Shown piece by piece: positions 24,469 to 36,399 of a stretch of 62,500 nucleotides of DNA. How positions within the stretch are numbered: position 1 is the stretch's first letter; each line of letters begins with the position of its first letter. The notes beneath the pieces are model-generated. The model made no database searches and had not been told where the DNA came from. It was given only the letters and a program-made list of their open reading frames with translations. This DNA comes from Chromera velia. Taxonomy: Eukaryota; Sar; Chromeraceae. The position numbers were made by a program, and so were the translations under genes. The stretch lies in contig JAHBMJ010005825.1 in NCBI GenBank assembly GCA_018398765.1, positions 1 to 62,500 of the forward strand, in the 5' to 3' direction.

Positions 24469-25667
24469 CACTTGTCTACCTCTGCGCAGATCCGGGTGTG
24501 CCTCTTTCGTCGTTGCGGTGCGACTTCGTTTGGACGAGGTCTCCACCAAGCAGCTGAGTGCCTTGAAGACCAACCTCCTCGAGTACATCGGCAAGAACCC
24601 TAAAGAGTCAGGCAGGCAGGCAGGCAGGAGGACAGTAAGACCCGTGAGGAGGCGCTTTTGTTGTGGGGTTGAGATTGAAATTGTCTGAATGGTTTTTTGT
24701 AAGTTGCCTTTCTCGTGAGTTTGAAGAGAGGAAAAAGAAGGAATCTTTTGTCGGCCCGGCATTGTTGCTGCGTGCGTCAGTGGGCTTCCTTCCTTGTCTC
24801 GGCCCTGTTTCGCTGCATGTATGGACTTCTTTGGTTGGCCCTGTCTCACTTCACAAAGAAAGAAGTCATGAGGCCTGCCTGCCTGCTCGGATTCGTTTGT
24901 TTTGTAGAGAGAAAAAAGTGGGCATGCATGAATGCATGAAGGGCTTTCCCAAACGTCACCACGTTCGCGAACAAGCTTTTTTTGCGTTCAACGCCTTGCG
25001 CGCGCGTGTGTGTGTGTGTGGGTGGGTGTGTGTGTGCAGGTGGGTGGCTGCGGAGACTTTCTTCTGGATTGAGAGTTTCGACCAAGAGGGCCTCGTCCGG
25101 TGGTGCGTCCAGGTGGGTGAGCCAGTGAGTGAGTGAGTCAGTGAGTGAGTGAGTGGGGGGGATACTCACTCACTGGCACTCACTTGGATTCCGGGGGGCC
25201 AGGCCACATTCTCATTCTCAAGCAACCTATATAGGTGTGCACCGATCAAGTATAGAAGCAAGTCTTCACCTTTCCTGAAAGACAAATTGAAGAGGTGCAT
25301 GAAGTCAACATGGAAGTCAGTCAATCCATCCACCAACCCATCCTTACTCACCCACTCACTCACTTAATTACTCGCGAAATCTATCCACGAGTGGTGGTGA
25401 CTAAGGCCTTCCGTTCGATTTTTTCTGTCTCTGTGTGTGTGTGCATGTTGGTGTCTGCATGAATGGGGGGGGGCACACATTGCGATGCAGGTGACGCACC
25501 ATCTGGGCTTCTACCGTTGGGACGCGGTGAATGCCTCTCGGGACCGTCTCTTGAATTTCCTTTCTGCCGAAATGAAGCGTTTGGGGGTGAACACAGCGAG
25601 AAGGGTGCAGGTCGATGCACACCTTTCGAAGCCCACAGTGGAAGGAGCAGAGGGAAAGGGGAAATAG
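19911..25667 (+). CDS. MscS-family mechanosensitive ion channel
   Basis: Eight exons: 19911-20996, 21538-22262, 22381-22465, 22753-22840, 23329-24247, 24490-24606, 25040-25112 and 25491-25667. Phases agree and give 1089 aa. Exon 1 holds several membrane segments (LSAGGVLLFCAFVTFALFHC, LVAALAAVVGAMACRLIVF, VDPALWDLLFALSVLLMW, IVVFVLWKVKALLL). Exon 2 is mostly a charged low-complexity linker. Exon 5 contains the diagnostic pore and beta domain: two membrane helices (VLNVGLWIVLLAAILVVF and FLVSAAAVLASAGFIF), then FSNSLKNFVDSLTFVFFQHP, YDVGNRV and a TNETIVVPN segment. Exons 6-8 complete the cytoplasmic vestibule. The layout, with a long N-terminal membrane region and a single MscS domain, matches plant/protist MSL channels that release ions under membrane tension. 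Junctions around exons 2-4 are the least certain; the exon 2 donor was chosen by phase and GTCAGTCAG form. Confidence 0.9.
21302..21420. repeat. (GTCT)n microsatellites in MscS intron 1
   Basis: Two GTCT arrays (about 21306-21354 and 21395-21420) flank a short purine-rich stretch. They lie within the intron between exons 1 and 2. Confidence 0.85.
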
Positions 25668-26817
25668 GAAGGGACTGGGTCAAACCGTCCCGGCAGTCGT
25701 TATTCGTTCATTCGATCTGTGTTTGTTTGTTGATTGTTAAGGGCAGTAGGCCCATTGAGTGATTGATTTCAACTTGAGAGAACATCAAAGACACATGAAG
25801 GGAACGTTTCTTTGCGTGGACAACAAATCATCGTTCGTCAGACGGTGCTTGCAAGGTGCGATCGAGTGGAGGCGAGTAGGCAGGGCTCTGGAAATGGGGG
25901 CGTTTCCGGATTTCTGTCACGCCTGTCGCACACACACTGCGCATGATGTGGCAGCGAGCGCTAGCTGCGAGTCGTACAGCCGAATGTGCGGGTGGTCCAG
26001 TGTGTGCTTTCAGCTTTCTCGTGTGCGTTCGCGCAGTGCCCAGCACAGCGCGCGTATGCTGACATGGAAAGCAATGGGCCCCTCAGCAGGGAGAGGTGAA
26101 TTGATTAAAGAGGAGCCTGGAACTATAATTTTCTGCATAATTCTCCTACCCACTCCTTCAATATTGCCCGAATGACCTAGTCTTCTACAGAAAAAGTTCT
26201 GAAAAACAGAGGTCCATACATTGCACATGCGGGAACTATTGCGGGACTAGATTGCGGGAACTATTAATGCAAAAAATGATCAATCCATTGAATTGATGGG
26301 TTAATTGTATTTTTATTAAAGATACTAGCTGGCAACAGGGAAGAAGAAGCTAGTCAGAGATCTAGCTAGAGATCTAGCCTATATAAGATCTATAAACCCT
26401 ATCGTATTTGGGAGTAATTGGGAGGATTCGAATGCCCCATTGGGGATTTGGAATCCCAAATTCCCAATTGGAAACAACCTCTCTGAACCTAAGTGTTACT
26501 TAGGATTAGGATTAATGTCCGGAGGATTGGCCTCCTGCCCTAATGCCGAATATCCGACGTGCGGCTTTAAGGGAAAGCGTTTAGACGCATCAGACCTCCC
26601 TGGCCGGCCCGCACAGGTCTTGCCTGTGCCGCGAACAGATCACATTGAACAGTTAATCACCTGCATATGTATGTAAGAGGGCTCACTCCATTCCAAAGCA
26701 GGGTTTGAAAGGGAACGATTCCAGAATTGCAGATGAACGGCTCGAAGCCAGTTCCAAAACCTCCCAACATCCCATCCTCCTCCTTTTTCCCTCCTCTTTT
26801 GCTTTCTTTGTATCACT
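25668..26817. other. Intergenic region, partly repeat-like
   Basis: No gene supported. Positions 26240-26275 carry two copies of TTGCGGGAACTATT. Positions 26350-26395 repeat the AGATCTAGC motif. Positions 26400-26470 are rich in short palindromes around ATTGGG/CCCAAT. The part after 26640 is probably the 3' tail of the adjacent minus-strand LINE. Confidence 0.5.
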
Positions 26818-28751
26818 CTACACCCTTTCATACTCTTTAATTCTTCCCTCTCTTTCTTTCTCACTTTTCCAAGTCTCCTGATGCAGCCTATCTAACTCTC
26901 TTCCTAAAGCTTGACTCAAATTGTCTCCCTTTTTTCTTTTCCATTCTCTCACTACCTGTCTTTTCATCATGATGTCTTTCAGAAAGGTATCGACATTCTT
27001 GTCGGCCTCATTCAGAAGAAAAGAGAATAGAGCGATCTTGTCTACCTTCCCTTCACCACCCACTTTCCATCTGCTGCTATTTGCAGCTCTCTCCTCTCTT
27101 CCTTTTACCGAACTCCAATGTGTTATCAAACCTTGCAAGCAGTCTGCCCTCTCTCCATCATGTAGAGGGCATTCAGTCAGCACATGGATTTCATCTTCGA
27201 CTACTTGAATGTCAAGCAGGTCAGAGCAAACCATGCATTTCCTTTCTATCAATGGGGCTCCCCTGCCTCCTTCTGTTAAGAACTTCCCCCTGTTTACCTC
27301 CAAGTTTCTCTCTCCCACCCGAAATGCAGCCTTTCTTCTGTGAACAAGCCAGAGAGCTATCTTTGTGTAGCAGACGGGAGTTCTCCCTATCTTATCTTTA
27401 TCTAATGAAATGCTTCTGTCTGTATCTTCTCCATTCTTACTGTTGTGAAACCACAGATTTAGGCGATTTCCGTTCGATAGAGATGCATGGATAGGATGCA
27501 TGACGCCTTCTCTTAGCTCTTTGCTCTCGGCCCTTCCTCTTTTCTGCAGTGACCTCTCAACTCTCTCTGCAAATGCTTCCTTCTTCCTCTTTGTAATTTC
27601 TTCCTTTTTCAGTGCTTCTATCCACCTTACTATTCTGTCTCTTCTCTCAAAGGAAGGTTGTCTGGCTGCAGCTTCTGGTTCTCTTCCTATCTGGAAGGGG
27701 TGGCTTCTTGTCTCTGTGAAAAGTGTTTCAACACATTTCTTCAAGTGGGGGAAAAAGTGAAAAGGGTGAAGCTTCCTTCTTCTCAGTTCTGAATCAACTC
27801 CTTCTTGTAATGATTGAATGAGTGTATGGCCTGTCGGTGTGTCTTTTCCTTTTTGGATTACCTTCCTTGTCCACATTAGGGTTCTCTGTGCAACCACCAG
27901 ATCGATAGGAAGAAGGCCTGCCTCAAGGAAAGTGGTGAGTATGCTTTCTTTCTCTCTCAGTTGCAGCACCCGTCGAATAAATCTTTTTTGCAGTCTGTCA
28001 AACTCTGCAAACGCTTCCTGTGAGTGTGAATGTACTTCGCAGCCGTATGACTAAACTGCACACACTGTTTGTCTGAACCATTGAAAACAAGTTGCAGGTA
28101 GGATCTCTCCTCCTGCACTGATCTTACTTTTCAACGCAAAAAAGAGTTTTTCTGCCTTAATCATTCTCTTTCTCATCATTGCATCTGTGGAGCAATCTTC
28201 TGTCAAAAGAAGGCCAAGGTACGGATATTCGCTTACCTGAACTAACTCTGCCCCACCCAACGTGAATCGCTTTCTTCTCTCCCCCATTTTCTGTCCAAAC
28301 TTCATTATTCTTGACTTATCTGACAGAAGGAGCTTCAAAGGCCTCGCATACTCCTCCATTGCCTTCAGAAGCCTCTCCATCTCCTCTGCTTCTATCAATT
28401 GAAGGTACATATCATCAGTAAAAAGCCTGACAGGGAAGTTCTCTTGCGCACCCTTGGGGCGTTTCTGGAGCTTGGGACCCTTTCCGGTGAGGCCTGCCCT
28501 CCTCTCAATGTCTGCTGGCATATCATTTGTATATCCCTTAAACAGAGAAGGTCCTGCCGGACCTCCCTGCTTTGACCCCTTTTCTTCCCAAAACCAGAAT
28601 TCACTCCCCTTCACCCTTGCTCTGATATTTCGCAGCGACTCACATACCCACTTAATGGTCTCTTCCCGTACCCCGTGCTTAAAAAAATATTATCAAGATA
28701 ATCTCTATCTGCGGCATCGTTTTTCAAGAGACCGTCCACGCCTGCGGCATA
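26818..28751 (-). mobile_element. 5'-truncated, decayed LINE (non-LTR retrotransposon)
   Basis: The minus strand carries the C-terminal part of a non-LTR reverse transcriptase ORF. From 28690 down it shows a GSKQGGPAGPSLFKGYTNDM block, the catalytic-motif equivalent RLFTDDMYL, and downstream thumb-like sequence. After an in-frame TAG at 28053-28051 the same frame resumes (SYGCEVHSH, then FDRLQKRFIRRVLQL). It continues to 26818 through a terminal zinc-knuckle-like CMVC...EDEIHVLTECPLHDGER. Family members usually read AVWSYGxEVW here, so the TAG is most simply TGG to TAG. A poly(T) run near 28680 carries a frameshift. The 5' part is missing, ending at the foldback element at 28752. Non-functional as seen. 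Confidence 0.85.
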
Positions 28752-29186
28752 CCCTGCAAGGACCTAAGAATTTAGACAGGAATTTAGATAGGAATTTGGG
28801 GGGAAGCGCATTTTAGATCCGTTCCTAGCACGTCCGCCAGGAATTTAGAGGAATTTAGACAGGAATCTAAAGCAATTTAGAGCTCTAAATTCCTAAAATT
28901 TGGAGATCAATTTCTCATAAAATATGATGAGTTAGAACTTGATGTTAATGGTGCTTATAGCTCTAATATAGGTTTATAAGCAGTGTTAAGTACTATTAAT
29001 ATTAAGTTCTAAATCATTATAGTTCATGAGAAATCATTGTTCAAATCGACCTCTAAAATTTGCTAAATTCCTCTAAATTCCTATTTTTAAATTCTTTTAG
29101 ATTCCTAGCTAAATTCCTGTAAATTCCTGTCAATTCCTGTCTAAATTCTTCTAAATTCTTGTTTAAATTCCTAGGTCTTTGCAGGG
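28752..29186. mobile_element. 435-bp foldback MITE with TA target duplication
   Basis: The termini are CCCTGCAAGGACCTAAGAAT at the left and the inverse of CCCTGCAAAGACCTAGGAAT at the right. Each is flanked by TA (28750-28751 and 29187-29188). Subterminal regions contain repeated GGAATTTAGA motifs in opposite orientation on each side, so most of the element can fold back. A TA duplication and absence of coding potential fit a Tc1/mariner-type non-autonomous element. It abuts the broken end of the LINE. Confidence 0.85.
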
Positions 29187-29410
29187 TAGACGGTCAAGAC
29201 ACCAACAAGACTTAACAATATTTAACAACAGTTCTGCAACACACAAACAATATCAAACTACACTTATGCAACATACACTTGAACAACAGTTGTTTCAACT
29301 TAATTATCTGACTGAAAAAGAAAAAAAATAAAGGTTTTTTTTTTTTTAAATAATACCCGACGTCTACCTATAGTAGTCATAAATGCATGGTGCATGCAGT
29401 GTTAGGATGA

Positions 29411-30090
<680 letters not shown>

Positions 30091-31494
30091 GAAGTACTTA
30101 GCAAATCCTGAAGTCGGAAGGAGGAGAGTCAAATTTGAGGTCGCATGAGCGAGAGAGCTAGCAGCGAGAACAGTAAACAGGACAGAAGGAAAAGGTAGAA
30201 GAAGAACAGGCTAGACCTAGAGGCTAGACGCTAGAAACAAACTTTAAGTTAATGCCTCCCTAGATAGGCTTCCTTAGTACTCAACACGACTGAAACAGCT
30301 TAGCTTCCTACTCCCTAAATATGCCAGCTTGATCCCACAGCACTGTCATAGAGGTCTGTTTGTACATACATTCAAGTTCATCCATATAATCGGATTCAAA
30401 AAGTTGTCTGAATCTCTCCGTTTCCCTCTTCTTCGCTCTTCGTCTCTGACTTGTTTTTGCTGATGACTGCACAGCACGCATGCATCGCTCAAATTTGATC
30501 TACGGGGCATGGCGGCACGCGCGCCCGGTCGGACCACTTCAAGCTTGGGCAGCGAAGGTGCGCGTCGGAAATGCATGGACCCGGTCGGGCACTTTCAGGC
30601 CTACATACAATGTTATGAAGCACGCGCATTGCTAGGCGCATTGGCCCATGAAGTCATGGCTTCACTTCTCATCACACTTACACAACGTAGTGATTGTCGA
30701 CCACAAATGCATGGAAGGTGCATGCACTTCGTAGCGTCAGTCCCCACCGCACCCCACCACCTTGTGTCGCCCGGAATAGTGCATACCCTTCCCTTCGAGT
30801 CAATTTTATTTCAGAAGTGCAACAATTGCGTGGTGGCCCTTCTCGGTCGCCACTTGGAGAGGCGTCATGCCCTGCAGATACACAGCAACGACGCTTCATT
30901 CGTTTTCCACTGCATTCCCCTATCAATGCGCATGCATATCCGTTCATGTGCAGTTGTTCAGAAAGTGGTGGGAATTGATGACATGCAGTCTCTGAATTAA
31001 GTAAGTTATGAAGAAAATTTGACTTATGATACCGCACGCTGAAATAAGCGAATAACAAAAGTCGAAGAAATTGAGAGAGCCTAAATTCAGGTTCAATTAA
31101 CAGGAGCTGAAAGAGACACAGGAGGGGTCATCACACTCTGAGTACAGGTCTCCTCCATAACCAGACGGAGGGGAGTGGAGATACGAGGAGGTTCAGAAAT
31201 TCCAGGACAAACTAGGCTGCCCTTGTCATATGGACGAGGAGGGGAAAAAGCAGATTGAGCAACCAAGCACGGAGTACAAAAACTGAAGATTCACCCTACT
31301 TGATCTGTCCGTCTTTGAAACTATTTCAGCTGTTTCTATTCTTTGGGTCTATGCAGTCTTGCAGCAGGAGGGGCTATCGGAGAGAAACCTTTGCAAAAAA
31401 GAAGGCGGGCTGTCTCGCAAGAAGGCGGAAGAGAGACTAACAGAATTTCAAAGTTTGTCTGCGAGAAAAAACAAAAAGAGGGAGACTCACGTTC
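30091..31494. other. Intergenic, no recognised gene
   Basis: Contains an open frame at 30509-31000 with no recognisable domain and composition like the surrounding DNA, so I do not call it. There is no repeat of note apart from ATGCATGC-type dinucleotide palindromes. Confidence 0.4.
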
Positions 31495-34400
31495 CATGTC
31501 CTGTTCTTGTCTGCCCCTGCCCTCAAAAGAGATAGGGGAGGGGAGGGAGACCCCCTTGATGCCAGTCGATCAAAGAGGAGAAAAGAATCCATCGAGGAGG
31601 TCACAAGTAAGAGAGAGCACACATGGATGAAACTCACCTTCATCCCCCCCTTCCTGTTCTTGTCGGCCCCTGCTTTCAGGAGGGTGGCCACGACGCCCTG
31701 GTGACCTTGGGAGGCTGCGATGCACAAAGGCGTCATCCCGTCCTGCAACCACACCCATTCATGCAGACACGCAGACGCCCATGCACCCATGAAGTGACAG
31801 TGAAAGACACAGACCGACCAATAGAGAAATTGATTGAATTGAGCGGTAGAGATCGACTGTCAGAGGTCACTTGGAAAGCCAAATAACGGACAGAGGCACG
31901 AAGAGACCTCCAGACATTAAACGAAAGAAATGCAATCGATCAGCATATGAATCTATAAAAAACAAAAGGAGTGAGTGCCTCCGTGCAGAAAGAAAGCAGA
32001 AAAGGTCCCGACTCAGCTCAGAACGGATCAAGACGATGAAGGAGGGGACAGATGGGAGGGGGTGTCCGTCCGATCGAGAGGCAAGCAAAAGGAATTTCAG
32101 AATGAGAGGGAACACATGAATCCAAATAAGCAATCCATGCAGGCCACGATCGATGCGTGAGGCGTGTCACCAGGGGCTTGCACTTGCTCCCCACCGAGAC
32201 ACCATCCACAGGATAGAGAAACACCGAATCGGATGGAGAGAAGAAGTCTCATGCAGCCCACGAAACGATGCCTCTCAATTTCTGATTTCATCCCTCTGAC
32301 CAGACAGACTTGGGCGCTGTCCACGCTCAGCTACCCATTGATCGAGGGATAGAAGAGCGAGCTGTGTGGAAGGAGAGGGGAGTGGAGATAGGGGAGGGGA
32401 GGGAGACCCCCTTGATGCCAGTCGATCGAAGAGGAGAAAAGAATCCATCGAGAAGGTTACAAGTAAGAGAGAGCACACATGGAAGAGACTCACGTTCCGT
32501 GCCTTGTTCTTGTCGGCCCCTGCTTTCAGGAGGGTGGACACGACGCCCTCGCGACCAAACTGGGCTGCGATGAGCAAAGGCGTCGCTCCGGTCTGCAACC
32601 GCACCCATGCAAGCAGACATGTAGACGCCCATGCACTCATGAACTGACAGTGAAAGACACAGACCGACAAAAAGAGAAACTGATGGAATAGATTGGTAAA
32701 TGTAGGAAAATCAAACTGAGGAAACACACAAATGAAGATCCGATCTGCGCTCTGTGTGTGTGTCTGCTCTTGTCTTCACTTGCATGCACCCATGCATTGG
32801 AAAAGGAGGAGGAGAGAGGGACAATGTTGTTTGACTGAATTCTAAATGTTAGCTATCCGAATCAAATGGAGAAAACCAGGAGAAACAACAGAGGTGCTGG
32901 GCAGAAAAAAAGCATGACACACATGCACTGATCCTTGGTTCACTGTCAGTGTTTACTGTCCTAGCTCTCACAGGATACCGAGACGGAAGCTAGATCGAGA
33001 CACCAGACAGAAAAACAGGAAGACGATTGAAACGGAATAGCAGGCATCAAAACAAACAACTGACGGTTGGGCGTGCCCAGTCGGTCGGTACCCCTCCCGC
33101 CAGTAGACCCTTCACCTTCACCTCATCTCCATTCGTTGCAGCGCTGTAGAGGTCATCACCTGTTCCCTGCATTGTCGCACGCGCACACACTAATCTCATT
33201 GGGATTGATGTTCTGACTCTTCTGTCTACCCGTTCTGGGTGCCAGGTTACTCTTCCACTCCTTCTTCACTGAGCACGCAACAGAGGGGCGCCTGACTCTC
33301 TGTCCGTCTAGCTGTCCGCTTAATTTCTTCTCTCTAAAACTCTCTGTACTCTCTCTGGCTCGATCCCGCCTTCATATTCGCCCTCTTCGACCCCGATCTC
33401 AGACTGCTCATGTGACCTTTCTGTGCTCTACTTTTCTACCTAGCTCAGAAAAGACGGACCAAAAAAAAACCTGAAATCCAATTCGATCCCCGACCACTTG
33501 GAGAATCCTGCTTTTCGACACCTCTCCTCTCTTTTTAAGACGACCATGCACAGCACACCGTCTGACAAACGCTCTGGAAACGAAGAATCTCCCTCCCTCA
33601 CAGTCCTCCAAGTGCTCTCATGCACTTGAACCCTCTCCCTCTCAAGTCCGTACAAGTTTCTAGGATCAAATGGGGCAAGCATGCGCCCCCACGCAGAAAT
33701 CGAGGGGAAGCTCGATTGAGGAGGAGGTGCGCTTCTCTTTGTTTTGTTACAGTAGCCTGTTTCTCACACAGGCAAAAGGGTGTACAAAGGAACAAGAACA
33801 CACAGAGACACAGAAAAGTAGACCTCAGCAGCTTGACAGACCCACCTGAATTGGGGTCACTCCCGACGCAGGGGTTGAAGCGGGCCCCGGAACGACAGAC
33901 GGCTGCACCTGCGGTTTCAGCAATTGAGAAGAGGTGCAGACTCGAGAGTGAGGAGAGGCAAACATGCAAGGTGAAATAGGGGGAGCGGAGAGAATTTTAT
34001 GAAACGGTAAGCGATCGTAAACCTGGATCGTAGACAAGAACTCACGAACGCACACATTCGATAGACGAAGGCAGAGCGCGTGACGGGCAGTGACAGCATG
34101 TATGCGTTGGCCGTCTTGCTGGATCTTCGAATGTGCACACGACCGGCTCAATTGCCCTGTGTCAGCAAAAACAATTACGCTTGAGTGCGATGGGTCAAAC
34201 ACACGCGAACATACCGGTGTGCGCTGCTGTTGCTCTTGGTTGCCCAGCTCAGACCGCGGAACCACAAGGATCATCACCTCCAGGTCCCATTTTGGGGAGT
34301 TGAAGAAGTTCCCGCCGGCCTCGATCTCAATGACAACCGCAGAGGTGGCGTGGGCCTCCTTGAAATGCTGCTCGTGGGTGGAACCAACACCGTGATGGAA

Positions 34401-34741
34401 TCCCACCTCCCCGCCCCCTCCCCCCACACCAAGAGCGTTGGCCTGGATTTTGGCCTCGAGGTCGCGTTTATTGGTGGCATTGCGGATACCAAGAGCGTGG
34501 CCTGGATTTTGGCCTCGAGGTCGCGTTTATTGGTGGCATTGCGGATATTCTGAATCTGCGCTTCCCCTGCCGCCTGCACAACGCGACAACTGACGTTGAC
34601 GCGCGCTCCCCTTGACGGTCCAGGATCCTCCTCTCTTCCAGTCTACGATCCGAAAGTCACGGTCTACCTGGTGTACAACGACCTGAAAGCCCTTTTTTCC
34701 TCCCTGGACAACGCACCCTTGAATCCATCTCTCGGGCATCG
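31495..34741 (-). CDS. Ankyrin-repeat protein, repeat-per-exon gene (both ends unresolved)
   Basis: Supported exons: 34741-34668, 34573-34215, 33908-33846, 33166-33065, 32592-32494 and 31742-31638. A half exon at about 31551-31495 follows. The last three full exons are each one ankyrin unit in phase 0: GDDLYSAATNGDEVKVKGLL (34 codons), TGATPLLIAAQFGREGVVST (33 codons) and DGMTPLCIAASQGHQGVVAT (35 codons), each ending in a LLKAGADKN-like turn. Ankyrin repeats are helix-turn-helix protein-binding modules. The N-terminal exons encode a domain I do not recognise (RNATNKRDLEAKIQ, IEIEAGGNFF, MILVVPRSELG). The large exon carries a 58-59-bp tandem duplication that breaks its frame. Exon 31742-31638 and its introns are a near copy of exon 32592-32494, so the array is growing by segmental duplication. 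No stop codon was located with confidence. Confidence 0.75.
34440..34560 (-). repeat. 58-59-bp tandem duplication inside an ankyrin-gene exon
   Basis: Two adjacent copies of a block containing CGCAATGCCACCAATAAACG and ending GCTCTTGG. They differ by one A (GGCCACGC versus GGCCAACGC). The upstream exon enters the first copy in frame, whereas the downstream coding sequence follows from the second copy. The duplication therefore shifts the frame unless it is spliced out. Confidence 0.85.
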
Positions 34742-36399
34742 CTGTAGCAGAGAAAATGAAAGGTTTGTTGAAGGTCGGTTCGTGACAGCACTGGCAGAAG
34801 CTTCGTTGGCCTTGAAAGTAGCAACCACACTAAGCTACCGTATGGAAGCAACAATGCCACAGCAACAGATCTATTCGAACTCAACACAGCACGAAGACAC
34901 GCACGAAGTTAGATGCGCACACCCCAACCAAGCATATACAGGTCAACCTTCAGATTCAAAACGACTTGGCTGTGATTGAGATACGTCATTGCTTACGGCT
35001 AGCTATCCATTTATGTTATAACCTTGCAACCTGTACCCAGCTATATATATAGCTGTACGTGTCGTATGGTACGTACATGCATGCATGCAGTGCATGCGGA
35101 TATTCGGCTAAAAACGAAAAATCGGCTATTCATACTTTCTTTATAGTGTCTCTCTGGTCCGCTGTCGTACACGAGATCGAGTGGGCGCGCATTAATTGCG
35201 CACCGAGGTACTAATAAGTTCGGATGCGTAACTGAGTACGAACGGAGTACAGGCGGAAGTACACAAACTTTGTATTTTGTCACGTGGTGCTTCTGTACTG
35301 GTCCCACTTTACAGAATTCAACACAAGTGGCATCAAACCTGGACTATATGATACTATAGTGGGATATAGCTGTGGAGCGGTTAGGGACCGCATGAAAAAT
35401 ACTATGCAGAACCGGAACTTTTTGACAGACTAGGCTAGATCCGCCCCTCATACACGGGGACGCGGCATGCATAACAAAAACCTCAATCACTATGCAGCTC
35501 CTGCATGCATGCATGACATACATTTTCTCACTGTTTCTCACTGTAAAATTCTGAGTGTATGATAGCTATAGTTTCTCTGCCCTCGATTATCAATCTCTCT
35601 GCATGGTCCTACGTTGGGCCAGTATGCATCTCTGCTAGACATAGGTCCTGTCTGTCTGCTACGCCTGTGCATATGCATGTATAAGTTGGCATTCTCGTAC
35701 TAGGCTGGTCGATGTGCACGGCCTGGTGACGGCCAACAATTATAAGGACACCAACAGCCTTATATAGCTAAAAGCTAAGTCTCCGCTAAGACCATTAAGG
35801 AAACCCATGGAGTATAAGGGAATGACTGTTTTCCTAGCTTTTTTAAACCACTTACTATGTTAGGGATAATTATACATCGTTATACTAGAAAACTATATAA
35901 ATCAGAACTGGTTCATTAATTTATTTGCTGCATGCAGTTAGTTTATCCCTCTCCATGGACCAGCAAGGACGTGCATACCTAGGCCAACAACTTAAAGTTA
36001 TATCATCTATTATTAATCTTCTTAGTATACTTCTTAGTAAAATATATAGATAGTCATACTATACAGTCTATACTCAACTTAGTAACTCAAGCAACATCTT
36101 AGTAACCCTCGTAGAAATTGATTATAAAAAACAGTTTTACTAGCAGTTTTACTATAATACTCTAGACAATACTTTTTTTATTACTCCAGCAAAACTGATC
36201 ACAATCTAGTCCAACTAGTTGTACCTATATTTTCAGAAAATGAATGGCCGGATCGTTTAAGTATATTTCAAGTTAACTTCAATGGTTATAGAAGGTGGCC
36301 TTCTTTAGTGGTAATATTGTCGTGTAACAATGAACTACACATCTAGCTAACTTTAGCAGACAGTCTACTTCAACCTTGTTTCCTGTTATGACTGCATGC
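34742..36399. other. Intergenic, AT-rich
   Basis: No gene supported. It includes ATGCATGC tracts near 35080 and 35500 and an AT-rich segment at 35830-36260 with short direct repeats such as CTTAGTA. The last part is the 3' flank of the bestrophin gene. Confidence 0.5.

Noticed and set aside
30509-31000. 163-codon open frame
   Set aside because: No recognisable domain, no splice context, and composition like the flanking DNA.
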